A stretch of DNA of 64,000 nucleotides from Kofleriaceae bacterium (GTDB taxonomy: Bacteria > Myxococcota_A > Polyangia > Haliangiales > Haliangiaceae), in contig JAGPCY010000048.1 in NCBI GenBank assembly GCA_018057825.1, positions 1 through 64,000 on the forward strand, given 5' to 3'. The stretch's first letter is position 1; each line of letters starts with the position of its first letter. Under the pieces are notes generated by a model. It did no database searches, had not been told where the DNA came from, and was given only the letters and a program-made list of their open reading frames with translations. Below, piece after piece: positions 1 to 11,827 of this stretch. The position numbers were made by a program, and so were the translations under genes.

Positions 1-297
<297 letters not shown>

Positions 298-300
298 CGA

Positions 301-1191
<891 letters not shown>

Positions 1192-1360
1192 GGCGTCCAC
1201 GGTGCGCTCTCCAGCGCCGCGCCGCCCCCGCCGTTCGGCCACCGTTCGCTCACGAAACCGTCGACCCCGGCGCCGCCTTGACCCATCCATGACAAACCGC
1301 GGCTTCCTGCCGCAGCCACCTGCCCCCCGCCCTCGCGTGGGGGCCCCATCGCGCAGCGGA

Positions 1361-1446
1361 GATCTGGTGATGAGTCGGGCGTTCGTGGGTCACCCGGGCC
1401 CGTCGCGTGACCGCGATCTGGTGATGACTCCGGCGTTCGTGGGCCA
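1361..1446. repeat. Two direct copies of a ~32-bp sequence upstream of the desaturase
   Basis: Copies at 1361-1392 and 1415-1446 share GATCTGGTGATGA, then TC, then GGCGTTCGTGGG, differing at about three positions and separated by 22 bp. They sit 170-255 bp upstream of the desaturase start, inside the 509-bp gene-free interval 1192-1700. They could be operator sites or the remnant of a small duplication. I see no other feature in 1192-1590. Confidence 0.5.
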
Positions 1447-1590
1447 TGACGCCGTCGGCGCGGGCCTGCCCGCGTCGGTCGACCTCGACGCCGCCGCCCC
1501 CTCCGTGCCCTCACCACCCTAGACTTCCAAAGGCGAGCCATTCACGCGGCGTATCGCCACGTGGTCACCACCAACCCGCGCTGAACCACT

Positions 1591-1693
1591 CGGCGCCCCC
1601 GCAGGGGCGCCGGCCGACCGGAGGGAGGCGTCTCGGAGGGGAGGCTCGTCGGGCGAACGCCCGACGAGGGGAGGTCTGGTGACAGACCTCCCC
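1591..1693 (-). terminator. Three tandem perfect hairpins downstream of the dihaem lipoprotein gene
   Basis: Three perfect inverted repeats lie within about 100 bp: CGGCGCCCC with its complement (1591-1612), CTCGTCGGGCG with its complement (1645-1668), and GGGGAGGTCTG/CAGACCTCCCC around GTGA (1668-1693). They directly follow the minus-strand stop at 1701, so they probably end that transcript. None is followed by a clear U-tract on the minus strand, so a stability or Rho-linked role is also possible. Confidence 0.55.
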
Positions 1694-1700
1694 AGAAAAT

Positions 1701-2552
1701 TCAGAACGGCAGCGGGCCGGTCGCGAAGCCGGGCGTCGCGGTGCAGTTGACCAGCTTGTCGTTGGTGAGCTGGACGAACTGGATGAGGGCCTTGGCGGCG
1801 TCGTCGTTGGTGCCGCAGGCGTAGCCCGGGTGACCGTTGGTGTTGCGCCGCGAGCAGAGCTTGTCGATGTTGGCGCGGACGCGGAACTGCGAGCCGTTGA
1901 CGGTCTCGGTGGTGAAGTAGTCCGGCATGAACGCCTCGTGCCGCAACACGTTGAACATGTCGCTCGAGACGGTGCTGGCGAACAGGCCCTCGGGGGCGGA
2001 CCAGTGACACGAGTAGCAGCTGCCCGCGATGGTGCCCTTGTTGCCCCACAGGACGACGTTGGCGGCGTTGAAGTCCGCCTCGGTCGCGCAGGCGGCGAAC
2101 TTCTCCAGGGCGCCGCGCGGGGTGGTGGCGGCGCTCGGGTCCGGCGGCCCGTCGGGGCGCTCGGCGTCCTCGGCGTCGAGCCAGGCGGTGATCTTGCCGA
2201 TCTCGGCGGCGGTGAAGGCGCGGGCGCCGCCGTCGGCGTGGACGCCCTTGGTGATCAGGCGAGCGTTGGCGGCCTTCCAGCCGCCGGTCAGGGAACCGTT
2301 GGCCTCAAGCGAGGTGTAGTTGTCGGTCAGGCCCGCGGCGCCGGTGAACTTCGGCGTCGCCGACGCGGTGCCCGGGTTGTTGTGGCAGGAGGCGCAGGCC
2401 GTCTCGACGACCTGGTTGACGTCGCGGTCGAAGCGCTCGCGCGCGGTCGGCGCGGTCTCGGGCTCGTCGTCGGGCGGGGGCAGGGTCGAGACGTCGCCGA
2501 CGCAGCCGACGAGCGCGGTCGTGAACAGGAGAGCGAGGAGGTGACGAGCCAT
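1701..2552 (-). CDS. Lipoprotein with two c-type haem motifs
   Basis: A 283-residue exported lipoprotein. The N-terminus MARHLLALLF is hydrophobic and ends in the lipobox LVGC (Cys17). Two haem-binding CxxCH motifs are visible, CASCH at residues 53-57 and CYSCH at 179-183, so it is probably a dihaem cytochrome anchored in the cell envelope and involved in electron transfer. No catalytic partner is encoded beside it. The start at 2552 is chosen because the signal peptide begins there and a GGAGG-like ribosome site lies just upstream. The 286 bp to the divergent gene at 2839 must carry both promoters. Confidence 0.8.
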   Translation of the reverse strand: MARHLLALLFTTALVGCVGDVSTLPPPDDEPETAPTARERFDRDVNQVVETACASCHNNPGTASATPKFTGAAGLTDNYTSLEANGSLTGGWKAANARLITKGVHADGGARAFTAAEIGKITAWLDAEDAERPDGPPDPSAATTPRGALEKFAACATEADFNAANVVLWGNKGTIAGSCYSCHWSAPEGLFASTVSSDMFNVLRHEAFMPDYFTTETVNGSQFRVRANIDKLCSRRNTNGHPGYACGTNDDAAKALIQFVQLTNDKLVNCTATPGFATGPLPF

Positions 2553-2838
2553 GGGGAGGGCCTCCGAGGGAGTCGAAGCGTTCGAGGGCGCGGGGAGCGC
2601 GATCGGTCGCGGACCAGGTAAAAGCAGGCGGTGTGCCAAGGGAGATCGGCCGAGGAGGTTAGCGATCTCGGCAGGTTGCGATCGGCGGGCGGCGGAGTCC
2701 CCAGGGGCCCGCCCCCCGCGTGGAGACTGTTGCCCCACTGTAACACGGTCCGCGGCGCCCCCGGAGGGGAGAGTCTCCATGGGGCCGGCGACCACATCCC
2801 CACTTGTCGCCGTTCGATCGGGCGCGTATCACGAGAGC

Positions 2839-3456
2839 ATGCGCGCCAAGTGGATCGCCCTGCCGGCCGCGATCATCCTCGTGGCCGTCGCGCTGTGGTG
2901 GTGGCGGCGAGACGACGGCAAGGCCGCCGCGACCCCATCGACCGCGAAGGCCACGAGCAAGGCCCCGCGCCGCGACCTCCGGCCACCGCCGCCGCCGCCG
3001 AACACCCTGCCGGCCAACCACGACCCGATCATCTATCAGCCGTCCAACGCCCCCCCGCTGACGGCCAAGCCCGGCACCGCGGTGATGTTCGCGCCGATGA
3101 CCGAGTACAAGTACGACCCGGAGCAGATCAAGGCCGAGGAGCTCGAGTACAAGCGCTACCGCCTGCGCTTCAAGCTCGCCGACGCCGCCGCCGAGTGCCA
3201 CGAGGGTGGGGATCAATCCGAGGACATCCGCCTGGCCTACACGATGGTCGTGCGCGGCGAGATCCTGACGCTGGAGAACGTCCGGGTCCTCGAGTCGAAC
3301 CTGCCCGACCCGTCGGTCGAGGCGTGCATCGTCGCCTCGGTCAAGGCGATGCGATCGCCGGCCAAGGGCCTGCCCGACCTGCGCCAGGACAACGAGGCGT
3401 ACCTGTCGCTGCACGATCTGTACGTCCGCAACCGCGCCGCCGCCGACGCGCCCTGA
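2839..3456 (+). CDS. Membrane-anchored protein with AgmX/PglI-like C-terminal domain
   Basis: Hypothetical protein of 205 residues. An N-terminal membrane helix (about residues 4-21, followed by WWWRRDD) is succeeded by a Pro-rich linker. The C-terminal domain has the pattern of the AgmX/PglI or TonB-like C-terminus common in myxobacteria, with the motif DPSVEACIVASVKAM. The hexamer TATCAC ends 6 nt before the ATG and no Shine-Dalgarno is visible, suggesting a leaderless transcript. The FecR-type protein at 18.3-19.8 kb carries a similar C-terminal domain. The role is unknown; a periplasm-spanning structural or sensing protein is a reasonable guess. Confidence 0.65.
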   Translation: MRAKWIALPAAIILVAVALWWWRRDDGKAAATPSTAKATSKAPRRDLRPPPPPPNTLPANHDPIIYQPSNAPPLTAKPGTAVMFAPMTEYKYDPEQIKAEELEYKRYRLRFKLADAAAECHEGGDQSEDIRLAYTMVVRGEILTLENVRVLESNLPDPSVEACIVASVKAMRSPAKGLPDLRQDNEAYLSLHDLYVRNRAAADAP

Positions 3457-3504
3457 GCGCGGGTGGCGCACCTCCGCGCGCCGCCGTGGTAAGCCTCGCC
3501 GACG

Positions 3505-5865
<2,361 letters not shown>

Positions 5866-5920
5866 TCGCGGCGGCCGCGGCGGTGGCGTCGGTCGGTCGC
5901 GCGATGGCATCCTCGCCGGG

Positions 5921-7174
5921 TTGACCGCCCCACCCTCGCCTGCCCCCAGCTTCCCCGGCGGCCCCCGCCTGCGGGTGGCGTTCCTGGCGGCGGTCGCGGT
6001 CGGCGTGTTCTTCGTGCCGGTGTGGTGGGGCGTGCTCATCGCGCTGGCCGCGATGGCGGCGGCGTGGCTGCGCCTCGGGTTGGGGCGCGAGGCGCTCGTG
6101 CGCCAGGTGCGCAAGCTCGTCCCGATCTCGCTCCTGTTCATCGTCGGCTACGCGCTCTTCTCCGACGATCCGGCGCGCGATCGCTGGTGGACCCTCGACC
6201 TCCGCTGGTTCGCGATCGACCTGAACGCCTGGGGCGCCGAGCTGGGCGTCACGATGGCGCTGCGGATCCTGACGGTGGTCGTCGCGTCCCACGTCGCTCG
6301 CGTCGGCGATCCGCGGGCGATCGCGGCCGGGCTCCGCGGCCTGGGCACGCCGCGCCTGGCGGCGGTGGCGATCGACGCCACGCTCCTCCTGGTCGGAGGT
6401 CGGGGCGGAGGGCGTGGCCGTGGCGGTGGACGTGGACGAGGTGGCGGTGGCGGTGGCGGTGGCGGCGGTGGCGGCGGCGGCGGCGGCGGCGGTGGCGAGC
6501 CGGGCGGTGAGAGCTTCTGGACCGGGCTCAAGCGCCTGGCCCGCGGCGACGTCGGCGGCCTGACCGGCAGCTTCCATCGTCACCTCGGCCGGGTCGAGGC
6601 CGCGCTCTACGATCTCGACCCCGACCTCCCCGACCACACGGCCAAGGACGCCGCCGCGATCGCCGCGGTCGCGTTGACCATGCTCGGGGTCAAGGCGCTG
6701 AAGATCCTCCCCGGCATCCCGTTTCTCCCCGGCTACAAGGGCGTCGTCCTCATCCCGCTCTACTTCGTCGCCGCCCAGGTCACCCGCAGCCGGGCCGGCG
6801 CCACCCTGACCGGCCTGACCATGGGCACGGTCGCGTTTCTCCTCGGCGACGGTCGCTACGGCGTGTTCGAGATCGCCAAGCACGTCGCGCCCGGGGTCGT
6901 CGTCGATCTGCTCGGCGGGTTGACCCGTCGCCTGGCCGGTCGCCACCGGGTCCGCCGCGCGATCGCCTACGCGACGCTCGGGCTGGTCGCGGCCCTGGGC
7001 CGGTTCGCCACGATCACGCTCCTGGCCCTGGCGGTGCAACCGCCGGCAGTTGTTTACGCCGTGTTACTTCCGGGTCTGGTGGTCCACGGTATCTTCGGCG
7101 TCCTCTCGGGCCTGGTCACCGCGCCGCTGTTGATCGCGCTCGAGACCTCACGCACGCCTCCGGAGCAGTCATGA
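5921..7174 (+). CDS. Putative ECF-transporter-like fusion of T-type and S-type membrane modules
   Basis: A 417-residue membrane protein starting at TTG 5921. Residues about 15-155 hold several hydrophobic segments and a stretch resembling EcfT/CbiQ coupling proteins (ALRILTVV, then a helix around GLRGLGTPRLAAVAIDATLL). A glycine-rich run of about 35 residues follows, encoded by GGCGGT-type repeats. The second half (about 240-417) has further helices with GVFEIAKHVAPGVVVDLLGG, reminiscent of substrate-binding S components. The stop overlaps the next start (ATGA), so it is translationally coupled to two molybdenum-storage-like genes. Transport of molybdate or a related oxyanion is inferred from context only. 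No ATPase gene is adjacent. Confidence 0.5.
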   Translation: MTAPPSPAPSFPGGPRLRVAFLAAVAVGVFFVPVWWGVLIALAAMAAAWLRLGLGREALVRQVRKLVPISLLFIVGYALFSDDPARDRWWTLDLRWFAIDLNAWGAELGVTMALRILTVVVASHVARVGDPRAIAAGLRGLGTPRLAAVAIDATLLLVGGRGGGRGRGGGRGRGGGGGGGGGGGGGGGGGGGEPGGESFWTGLKRLARGDVGGLTGSFHRHLGRVEAALYDLDPDLPDHTAKDAAAIAAVALTMLGVKALKILPGIPFLPGYKGVVLIPLYFVAAQVTRSRAGATLTGLTMGTVAFLLGDGRYGVFEIAKHVAPGVVVDLLGGLTRRLAGRHRVRRAIAYATLGLVAALGRFATITLLALAVQPPAVVYAVLLPGLVVHGIFGVLSGLVTAPLLIALETSRTPPEQS

Positions 7175-8013
7175 CCAAGCTCGTCAGCGGCGACGGCCGC
7201 ACCCACATCGACTCGCGCCTCATGCGCGAGTCCCTCCAGGATCGCCGGGTCACCGCCGGCACCGACAGCGACCGCGACGTCCACATCTTCCCCGACGCCG
7301 CGCTGATCGGCATCGGCGGCCAGAGCATCTTCGACCGCGGCAAGGCCGCGATCCTGCCGCTGGTCGAGGAGATCGCCGCGATCAAGGCCACCGGCAAGCA
7401 CATGGTGCTCGCGGTCGGCGGCGGCACCCGGGTCCGCCATACGCTGTCGATCGGCCTCGACCTGGGGCTGCCGGTCGGCGGCATCGCCCAGCTCATCGGC
7501 GCGATGGAGGAGCTAAACGCGATCCTCCTGAACGCCCTGTTGGCCAAGCACGGCTCGATGCCGATGCAGCGCGATCACTTCTGGGATCTGCCGCTGTACT
7601 TCGCGTCGGGCATCTTGCCGATCGCGATCTCGATCCCGCCCTACCACTTCTGGGAGCCGCCCCCCGACGAGGGCGTGCTGCCGCAGCACGGCTCGGACTT
7701 CGGGCTGTTCCAGCTCGCCGAGGTGCTGTCGATGGGGCAGCTCATCTTCGTCAAGGACCAAGACGGCCTCTACGATCGGGACCCGGCGCTCCACCCCGAC
7801 GCCAAGCTCATCCCGCGCATCACCCTGGCCGAGCTCTTGGCCAACCCGCCCCCGACCAACATCCTCGACGAGGAGCTGTTCCGCGCCTGGGCCTCGGCCA
7901 AGAACCTGACCCGGATCCAGATCGTCAATGGACGGAAGCCCGGCATGCTGGCGGCGGCGGTGCGCGGCGAGGACGTCGGCACCGTGATCGTCAAGGAGGC
8001 CCCCCGTGGCTGA
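7171..8013 (+). CDS. mosA: Molybdenum storage protein subunit, alpha-like (amino acid kinase fold)
   Basis: A 280-residue amino-acid-kinase-fold protein resembling the alpha subunit of the Azotobacter molybdenum storage protein, a heterohexameric cage that packs polyoxomolybdate using ATP. Visible family features are IGGQSIFDRG near residue 50, the glycine-rich GGGTRVRH, SIGLDLGLPVGG, and the late VNGRKPG and RGEDVGT blocks. UMP kinase shares the fold, but the paired paralog and these motifs favour MoSto. It overlaps the upstream membrane gene by 4 nt and the downstream paralog by 8 nt. No nitrogenase gene is present here, so a Mo/W reserve for other enzymes is likely. Confidence 0.78.
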   Translation: MTKLVSGDGRTHIDSRLMRESLQDRRVTAGTDSDRDVHIFPDAALIGIGGQSIFDRGKAAILPLVEEIAAIKATGKHMVLAVGGGTRVRHTLSIGLDLGLPVGGIAQLIGAMEELNAILLNALLAKHGSMPMQRDHFWDLPLYFASGILPIAISIPPYHFWEPPPDEGVLPQHGSDFGLFQLAEVLSMGQLIFVKDQDGLYDRDPALHPDAKLIPRITLAELLANPPPTNILDEELFRAWASAKNLTRIQIVNGRKPGMLAAAVRGEDVGTVIVKEAPRG

Positions 8014-8803
8014 TCGCAAGGTCATCGAATCGACCCTGGCCCGCGCCAACCTGTCGGCCCCCGGCGCCGTCGACTACCAGCCGATCGCGGTCATGCCCGA
8101 CGTCCGGGTGGTCAAGCTCGGCGGTCAGAGCGTCATGGACCGCGGCCGCGCCGCGCTGTTCCCGATCCTCGACGAGATCGTCGCCGCGCGCCGCGAGGGC
8201 ATCGCGGTCGTGGTCCTGGTCGGCGGCGGCACCCGCGCCCGCCACATCTACTCGATCGCCAGCGAGCTGGAGATGCCGGTCGGGGTGATGGCCACCCTCG
8301 GCAAGTACATCCCGTTCCAGAACGCCCGCATGGTGCAGATGCTCCTGGCCAAGCACGGCGGCCTGTACATCATGCCCGACGACTTCGAGAAGCTGCCGCT
8401 GTACCTCCAGCTCGGCTGCATCCCGATCATGAGCGGCATGCCGCCGTTCGGCTACTGGGAGAAGCGCGAGGAGGGCAGCCGCATCCCGCCCCACCGCACC
8501 GACGCCGGCGTGTTCTTGTCGGCCGAGTTCCTGGGCTCCCGCCGCGCCATCTTCATCAAGGACGAAGACGGCCTGTACACCGACGATCCCAAGAAGAACC
8601 CGGACGCCACCCACATCCCGCGGATCTCGGTCGCCGAGCTGCGCGCCCGCGACCTGCCCGATCTGGTCGTCGAGCGCGTCGTCCTCGAGTACCTGCCGCG
8701 GGCCCGGGCGTGCAAGGAGCTGCAGATCGTGAACGGCACCAAGCCCGGTCAGGTCCTGGCCGCGCTGCGCGGCGAAGACGTCGGGTCGATCATCCACGCC
8801 TGA
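8006..8803 (+). CDS. mosB: Molybdenum storage protein subunit, beta-like
   Basis: Paralog of the preceding gene, 265 residues, closest in pattern to the MosB beta subunit: KLGGQSVMDRGRAA, GGGTRARHIYSIA, GMPPFGYW, RIPPHRTDAG and KDEDGLYTDDP appear in family order, ending with VNGTKPG and GEDVGSI. The two subunits should assemble into the alternating hexameric molybdate-storing cage in the cytoplasm. The start is GTG 8006, supported by a strong ribosome site AAGGAGG at 7993-7999 placed 6 nt upstream inside the previous gene. It is the last gene of a three-gene coupled operon with the ECF-like fusion. Confidence 0.8.
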   Translation: MADRKVIESTLARANLSAPGAVDYQPIAVMPDVRVVKLGGQSVMDRGRAALFPILDEIVAARREGIAVVVLVGGGTRARHIYSIASELEMPVGVMATLGKYIPFQNARMVQMLLAKHGGLYIMPDDFEKLPLYLQLGCIPIMSGMPPFGYWEKREEGSRIPPHRTDAGVFLSAEFLGSRRAIFIKDEDGLYTDDPKKNPDATHIPRISVAELRARDLPDLVVERVVLEYLPRARACKELQIVNGTKPGQVLAALRGEDVGSIIHA

Positions 8804-8905
8804 CGGAGCGGGCCGCGGGTCGAGGGACGCCCACAGCCGGGCTGTACCGGCCGCGGCCCGAGCGGCTGTATCGAACGGCGGCCGGCGGGCGCCGTACAGT
8901 GCGCC

Positions 8906-9748
8906 ATGGCCTACGCGTTCCGCATCGTCAACGTCTTCACGGTCGACGGCGACCGGCTGTCGGGCAACCCGCTGGCGGTCTTCGAGGACGCCCGCGGCCT
9001 CGACGACCGGACGATGCAGGCGCTGGCCCGGCAGCTCAACCTGTCGGAGACCACCTTCGTCGTACCCAGCGAGCGCGCCGACGCGCGGGTGCGGATCTTC
9101 ACGCCCGGCTTCGAGATGCCGTTCGCCGGGCACCCGACCTTGGGCACCGCCAGCGTCGTCGCCGCCGGCCGCGACCGGCTGACCCTCGAGATGAAGGCCG
9201 GCCTGGTGGCGGTCCATCGCCGCGCCGACGGCGCGTGGACGCTGCGCGCAGCCCAGGCGCCGGTGACCCGCCCGGTCGACGCCAGCCGCGCCGACCTGGC
9301 GGCGATGGTCGGGCTCCCGGCCGAGGCGATCGCCGCCGAGCCGCGCTGGGTGTCGACGGGCGTCGAGCAGCTCGTCCTCCCGATCGCGACGCCCGACCAC
9401 GTGCGGGCGGCGCGGCCGGTGCCGGCGCTCCTCGAGCGCTGGGGCTTTTCGGCCGCGCGCGACGAGGCGATGGCGTACCTGTGGGCGCCGGGGCAGCCGC
9501 GCTGGACCGTCCGCTTCTTCTTCACCAGCGCCGGCGCGGTGCTCGAGGATCCCGCCACCGGCTCGGCCTGCGCCAACCTCGGAGGATGGTGGCTCGCGAC
9601 CGGCGGCGCGCTGCCGCTGACCGCCACGCTCGATCAGGGCGCGCAGGCGGATCGGCCGTCGCGCTTGCACCTCGAGGTCGACGCGGGAGGGGCGATCTTC
9701 GTGACCGGCGCGGTGATCGAGGTCGGACGCGGCGCGTTCGAGGTGTGA
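8906..9748 (+). CDS. PhzF-family isomerase/epimerase
   Basis: A 280-residue member of the PhzF/YddE family (diaminopimelate-epimerase fold). Family landmarks are the N-terminal FTVDGDRLSGNPLAV, LSETTFV with the catalytic glutamate at about residue 48, FAGHPTLGTA at about 74-83, and DPATGSA near the C-terminus. No phenazine genes are adjacent, so the true substrate is unknown and the phzF symbol is withheld. TACAGT at 8895-8900 ends 5 nt before the ATG with no Shine-Dalgarno, consistent with a leaderless mRNA. An inverted CTGTAC (8842) and GTACAG (8894) flank the promoter region. Confidence 0.88.
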   Translation: MAYAFRIVNVFTVDGDRLSGNPLAVFEDARGLDDRTMQALARQLNLSETTFVVPSERADARVRIFTPGFEMPFAGHPTLGTASVVAAGRDRLTLEMKAGLVAVHRRADGAWTLRAAQAPVTRPVDASRADLAAMVGLPAEAIAAEPRWVSTGVEQLVLPIATPDHVRAARPVPALLERWGFSAARDEAMAYLWAPGQPRWTVRFFFTSAGAVLEDPATGSACANLGGWWLATGGALPLTATLDQGAQADRPSRLHLEVDAGGAIFVTGAVIEVGRGAFEV

Positions 9749-9764
9749 GGACGGGAGGTCGCGG

Positions 9765-9949
9765 GGCCGAGACCGAGACCGAGGCCGAGACCGAGACCGA
9801 GGCCGAGACCGAGACCGAGGCCGAGACCGAGACCGAGGCCGAGACCGAGGCCGAGACCGAGACCGAGGCCGAGACCGAGGCCGAGACCGAGACCGAGACC
9901 GAGGCCGAGGCCGAGACCGCGACCGAGGCCGAGGCCGAGGCCGAGACCG
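9765..9949. repeat. Hexanucleotide array (GAGNCC)n
   Basis: About thirty 6-bp units alternating GAGACC and GAGGCC, the same family as the array at 1-297. It begins about 16 bp after the phzF-like stop and ends about 40 bp before the metallophosphoesterase ATG. It is open in frame with that gene and would encode alternating Glu-Thr/Ala-Glu, but the family homology of the enzyme starts only at 9991, so I treat it as intergenic. Confidence 0.93.
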
Positions 9950-9990
9950 GGTATCGTTCGCCGCACCCCAACCGCGAGGCCCCCCCGCCG

Positions 9991-10857
9991 ATGCGCATCG
10001 CCCAGCTAACCGATCTCCACATCAGCGACCTCGCGAGCGTCAACGAGACCGTCCTGCGCACGAGCCATCATCTGGCGCGCGCCGTCGCTCACCTGTGTGG
10101 CCCGGCGCTCCGGCCGGATTGCGTGCTCCTCACGGGTGATCTCGTCGAGCACGGCCGCGCCGACGAGTACGCGCGGCTGCGCGAGCTCTTGGCCCCGCTG
10201 CCCATGCCCGTGTTCGTCGTGCCAGGCAACCACGACGACCGCGCCGCCTTGACCGCGGCCTTCGCCGACCACGCCTACCTCCCGCGCGACGGCGGGTTCG
10301 TCCACTACGCGATCGATCACGCCGGCCCGGTTCGACTGATCGGCCTCGACACCCTGGTCCCCGGTCGGCCGAGCGGCGCGCTGTGCCCCGAGCGCCTCGC
10401 CTGGCTCGACGCCCGCCTGACCGAGCAGCCGACCCGACCGACGTTGATCTTCATGCATCACCCGCCGTTTCGCACCGGCCTCACCGCCATGGACGAGATG
10501 GGCCTGGCCGGCGCCGCCGACCTCGCGGCGCTCCTGGCGCGCCATCCGCAGGTCGAGCGCATCGCCTGCGGCCACCAGCACCGACCCATCACCAGCCGCT
10601 TCGGCGGCACGATCGCCATGGTCGCGCCCGCCACGGCCCACCAGCTCGCGCTCACCTTGCCGCCCGATCGCTCGCTGGCGCTCGTCATGGAGCCGCCCGC
10701 GTGCGCGCTCCACCTCTGGCTCCCCGACGGCGACCGCGGCGACCTGGTCAGCCACCTCTCGATCATCGGCGACGCCCGCCCACCCTACCGGCTCTACGAC
10801 GGCGAGCGCTGGATCGCCGGCGGCCCACCCCCGCCGGGGTTCCATCCTCCCGACTGA
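9991..10857 (+). CDS. Calcineurin-like metallophosphoesterase (CpdA/GpdQ type)
   Basis: A 288-residue phosphodiesterase of the class III cyclic-nucleotide or glycerophosphodiester group. The metal-binding blocks occur in order: TDLHISD near the N-terminus, TGDLVEHG, VPGNHDD, then MHHPP and GHQHRP. These are the usual D-x-H, GD, GNHD, H and GHxH ligands for a dinuclear metal centre. Members hydrolyse cAMP or glycerophosphodiesters; the substrate cannot be decided here. TATCGT at 9952-9957, just after the hexanucleotide array, may be the -10 element, giving a short leader. It is probably cytoplasmic, with no signal peptide. Confidence 0.88.
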   Translation: MRIAQLTDLHISDLASVNETVLRTSHHLARAVAHLCGPALRPDCVLLTGDLVEHGRADEYARLRELLAPLPMPVFVVPGNHDDRAALTAAFADHAYLPRDGGFVHYAIDHAGPVRLIGLDTLVPGRPSGALCPERLAWLDARLTEQPTRPTLIFMHHPPFRTGLTAMDEMGLAGAADLAALLARHPQVERIACGHQHRPITSRFGGTIAMVAPATAHQLALTLPPDRSLALVMEPPACALHLWLPDGDRGDLVSHLSIIGDARPPYRLYDGERWIAGGPPPPGFHPPD

Positions 10858-10905
10858 CGTCAGCGCGAGAGCCTCCGTCCCGACCGCGCCTGACCGCAGC
10901 GCGAC

Positions 10906-11421
10906 TCACCGCGGGGCAGCGGCCAGGGCGGCGATGGGCGGGCGCGGGCGCGACCCGGGTGGCGACGCCACCACGAGCAGCCGCGATGCGAGGGCGGGTC
11001 GCAGACCGCGCGGCGCGAGATCGATCGACAACAGGTCGCGCCGGGTGCCGGCCACCGGCACGCGCCAGCGAGCGGCGAGGAGCGCGAGGGCCCGCTGCGC
11101 GAAGGCGCCGACGGCGGTCGAGCATCCGAGGAGTCGCACCTCGACCACGCCGGCGGCGGCCAACGGCGCGCGCCACGCCGTCAGGGCCGTGGCGGTCGCC
11201 GGCGTCAGCGGATCGATGAGGTGACGCCCGAGCCGGAGCAGCCGGCCGGCCTGCGACGAGTGGCCGACCAGCTCGAGGATCACCGCGGCGCCGCGGGCGC
11301 GCGGCCGCGCGGCCAGGAGCCGTGGCACCTCGGCGAGCTCGTCGATCCGCGGCGCGTCGACAACGTAGCGCGCCAGGTGGTCGGCTCGGCTCGACACCAG
11401 GACGACCACCGTCGGCGTCAT
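10906..11421 (-). CDS. Small caspase-like/DUF4347-like protein
   Basis: A 171-residue protein of unknown function. Its middle contains ILELVGHSSQAGRLLRLG and then RLLGCSTAVGAF, followed by PVAGTRRDL. The order of His in a GH motif, then Cys after a hydrophobic strand, then a strand with a T-x-x-DL turn matches the pattern of DUF4347 and CHAT-like clan CD peptidase folds (His-Cys dyad). This is a motif-level inference. The ATG overlaps the stop of the 49-residue peptide gene (ATGA), so it is the last gene of a coupled four-gene operon. If active, the neighbouring peptides are obvious candidate substrates. Confidence 0.55.
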   Translation of the reverse strand: MTPTVVVLVSSRADHLARYVVDAPRIDELAEVPRLLAARPRARGAAVILELVGHSSQAGRLLRLGRHLIDPLTPATATALTAWRAPLAAAGVVEVRLLGCSTAVGAFAQRALALLAARWRVPVAGTRRDLLSIDLAPRGLRPALASRLLVVASPPGSRPRPPIAALAAAPR

Positions 11422-11567
11422 TCGCCGAGCGCCTCGGGCCACTTGATCGGCGTCGTCACCGCGAGGGTGACGACCGCGGCAGCGGCTGCGGTGGTCGCCG
11501 CCGCCAGCAGGCGGGTGAGCCGGCGGCGCGGCGTGCGGAGAGCGAGGTTCGGAGCGGTGCGGGTCAT
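11418..11567 (-). CDS. 49-residue membrane peptide with C-terminal KWPE motif
   Basis: A very short gene. The product has a basic N-terminus (RTPRRRLTR), a single Ala/Val-rich membrane helix at about residues 20-38, and the C-terminus TTPIKWPEALGE. AAAGGA lies 7-12 nt before the ATG as a ribosome site. The next gene in the operon has the same architecture and ending, so this is a real paralogous pair and not a chance frame. The stop overlaps the next start by 4 nt. It could be a small toxin, a signalling or modified peptide precursor, or a subunit of the caspase-like protein's complex. Confidence 0.7.
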   Translation of the reverse strand: MTRTAPNLALRTPRRRLTRLLAAATTAAAAAVVTLAVTTPIKWPEALGE

Positions 11568-11610
11568 GGCGAGGTTCCTTTCGGCGGGTGTAGACGGGGA
11601 TCGGCGGCGA

Positions 11611-11805
11611 TCACTCGCCGCCCGAATCGGGCCACTTGAACGGCGCCGACACCGCCAGGGCGGCGAGGCCGGTGACGGCGAGGGCGGTCGCGGCCGACAG
11701 CAGGCGCGCCACCCGGCGGCGGGATTTCCGGCGGACCGCGGCGCGGTCGCGGTCGCGAGCCAGGTTGCGGTCGAGGTCGCGAGGGTTCGAAGAGCTGCGC
11801 TTCAT
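11611..11805 (-). CDS. 64-residue membrane peptide with C-terminal KWPD motif
   Basis: Paralog of the 49-residue peptide. It has a longer, highly charged N-terminal region (about residues 1-33, many Arg/Asp), the shared block RRRVARLLSAAT, an Ala/Val/Leu helix and the C-terminus SAPFKWPDSGGE. The upstream sequence GAAAGGACCTCGTC before the ATG nearly repeats that of its sister, so the whole unit including its ribosome site was duplicated. With Arg-rich residues inside, the conserved KWP(D/E)xxGE tail would face the periplasm. Function unknown. Confidence 0.7.
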   Translation of the reverse strand: MKRSSSNPRDLDRNLARDRDRAAVRRKSRRRVARLLSAATALAVTGLAALAVSAPFKWPDSGGE

Positions 11806-11827
11806 GACGAGGTCCTTTCGTGGCGGG

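Noticed and set aside
7171-8803. UMP kinase (pyrH) assignment for the two amino-acid-kinase genes
   Set aside because: They are a tandem paralog pair with MosA/MosB-specific blocks; PyrH is single-copy, shorter and usually beside tsf/frr.
8710-9990. In-frame N-terminal extension of the metallophosphoesterase through the GAGNCC array
   Set aside because: The first metal motif lies directly after ATG 9991, and the extension would overlap the phzF-like gene in another frame.
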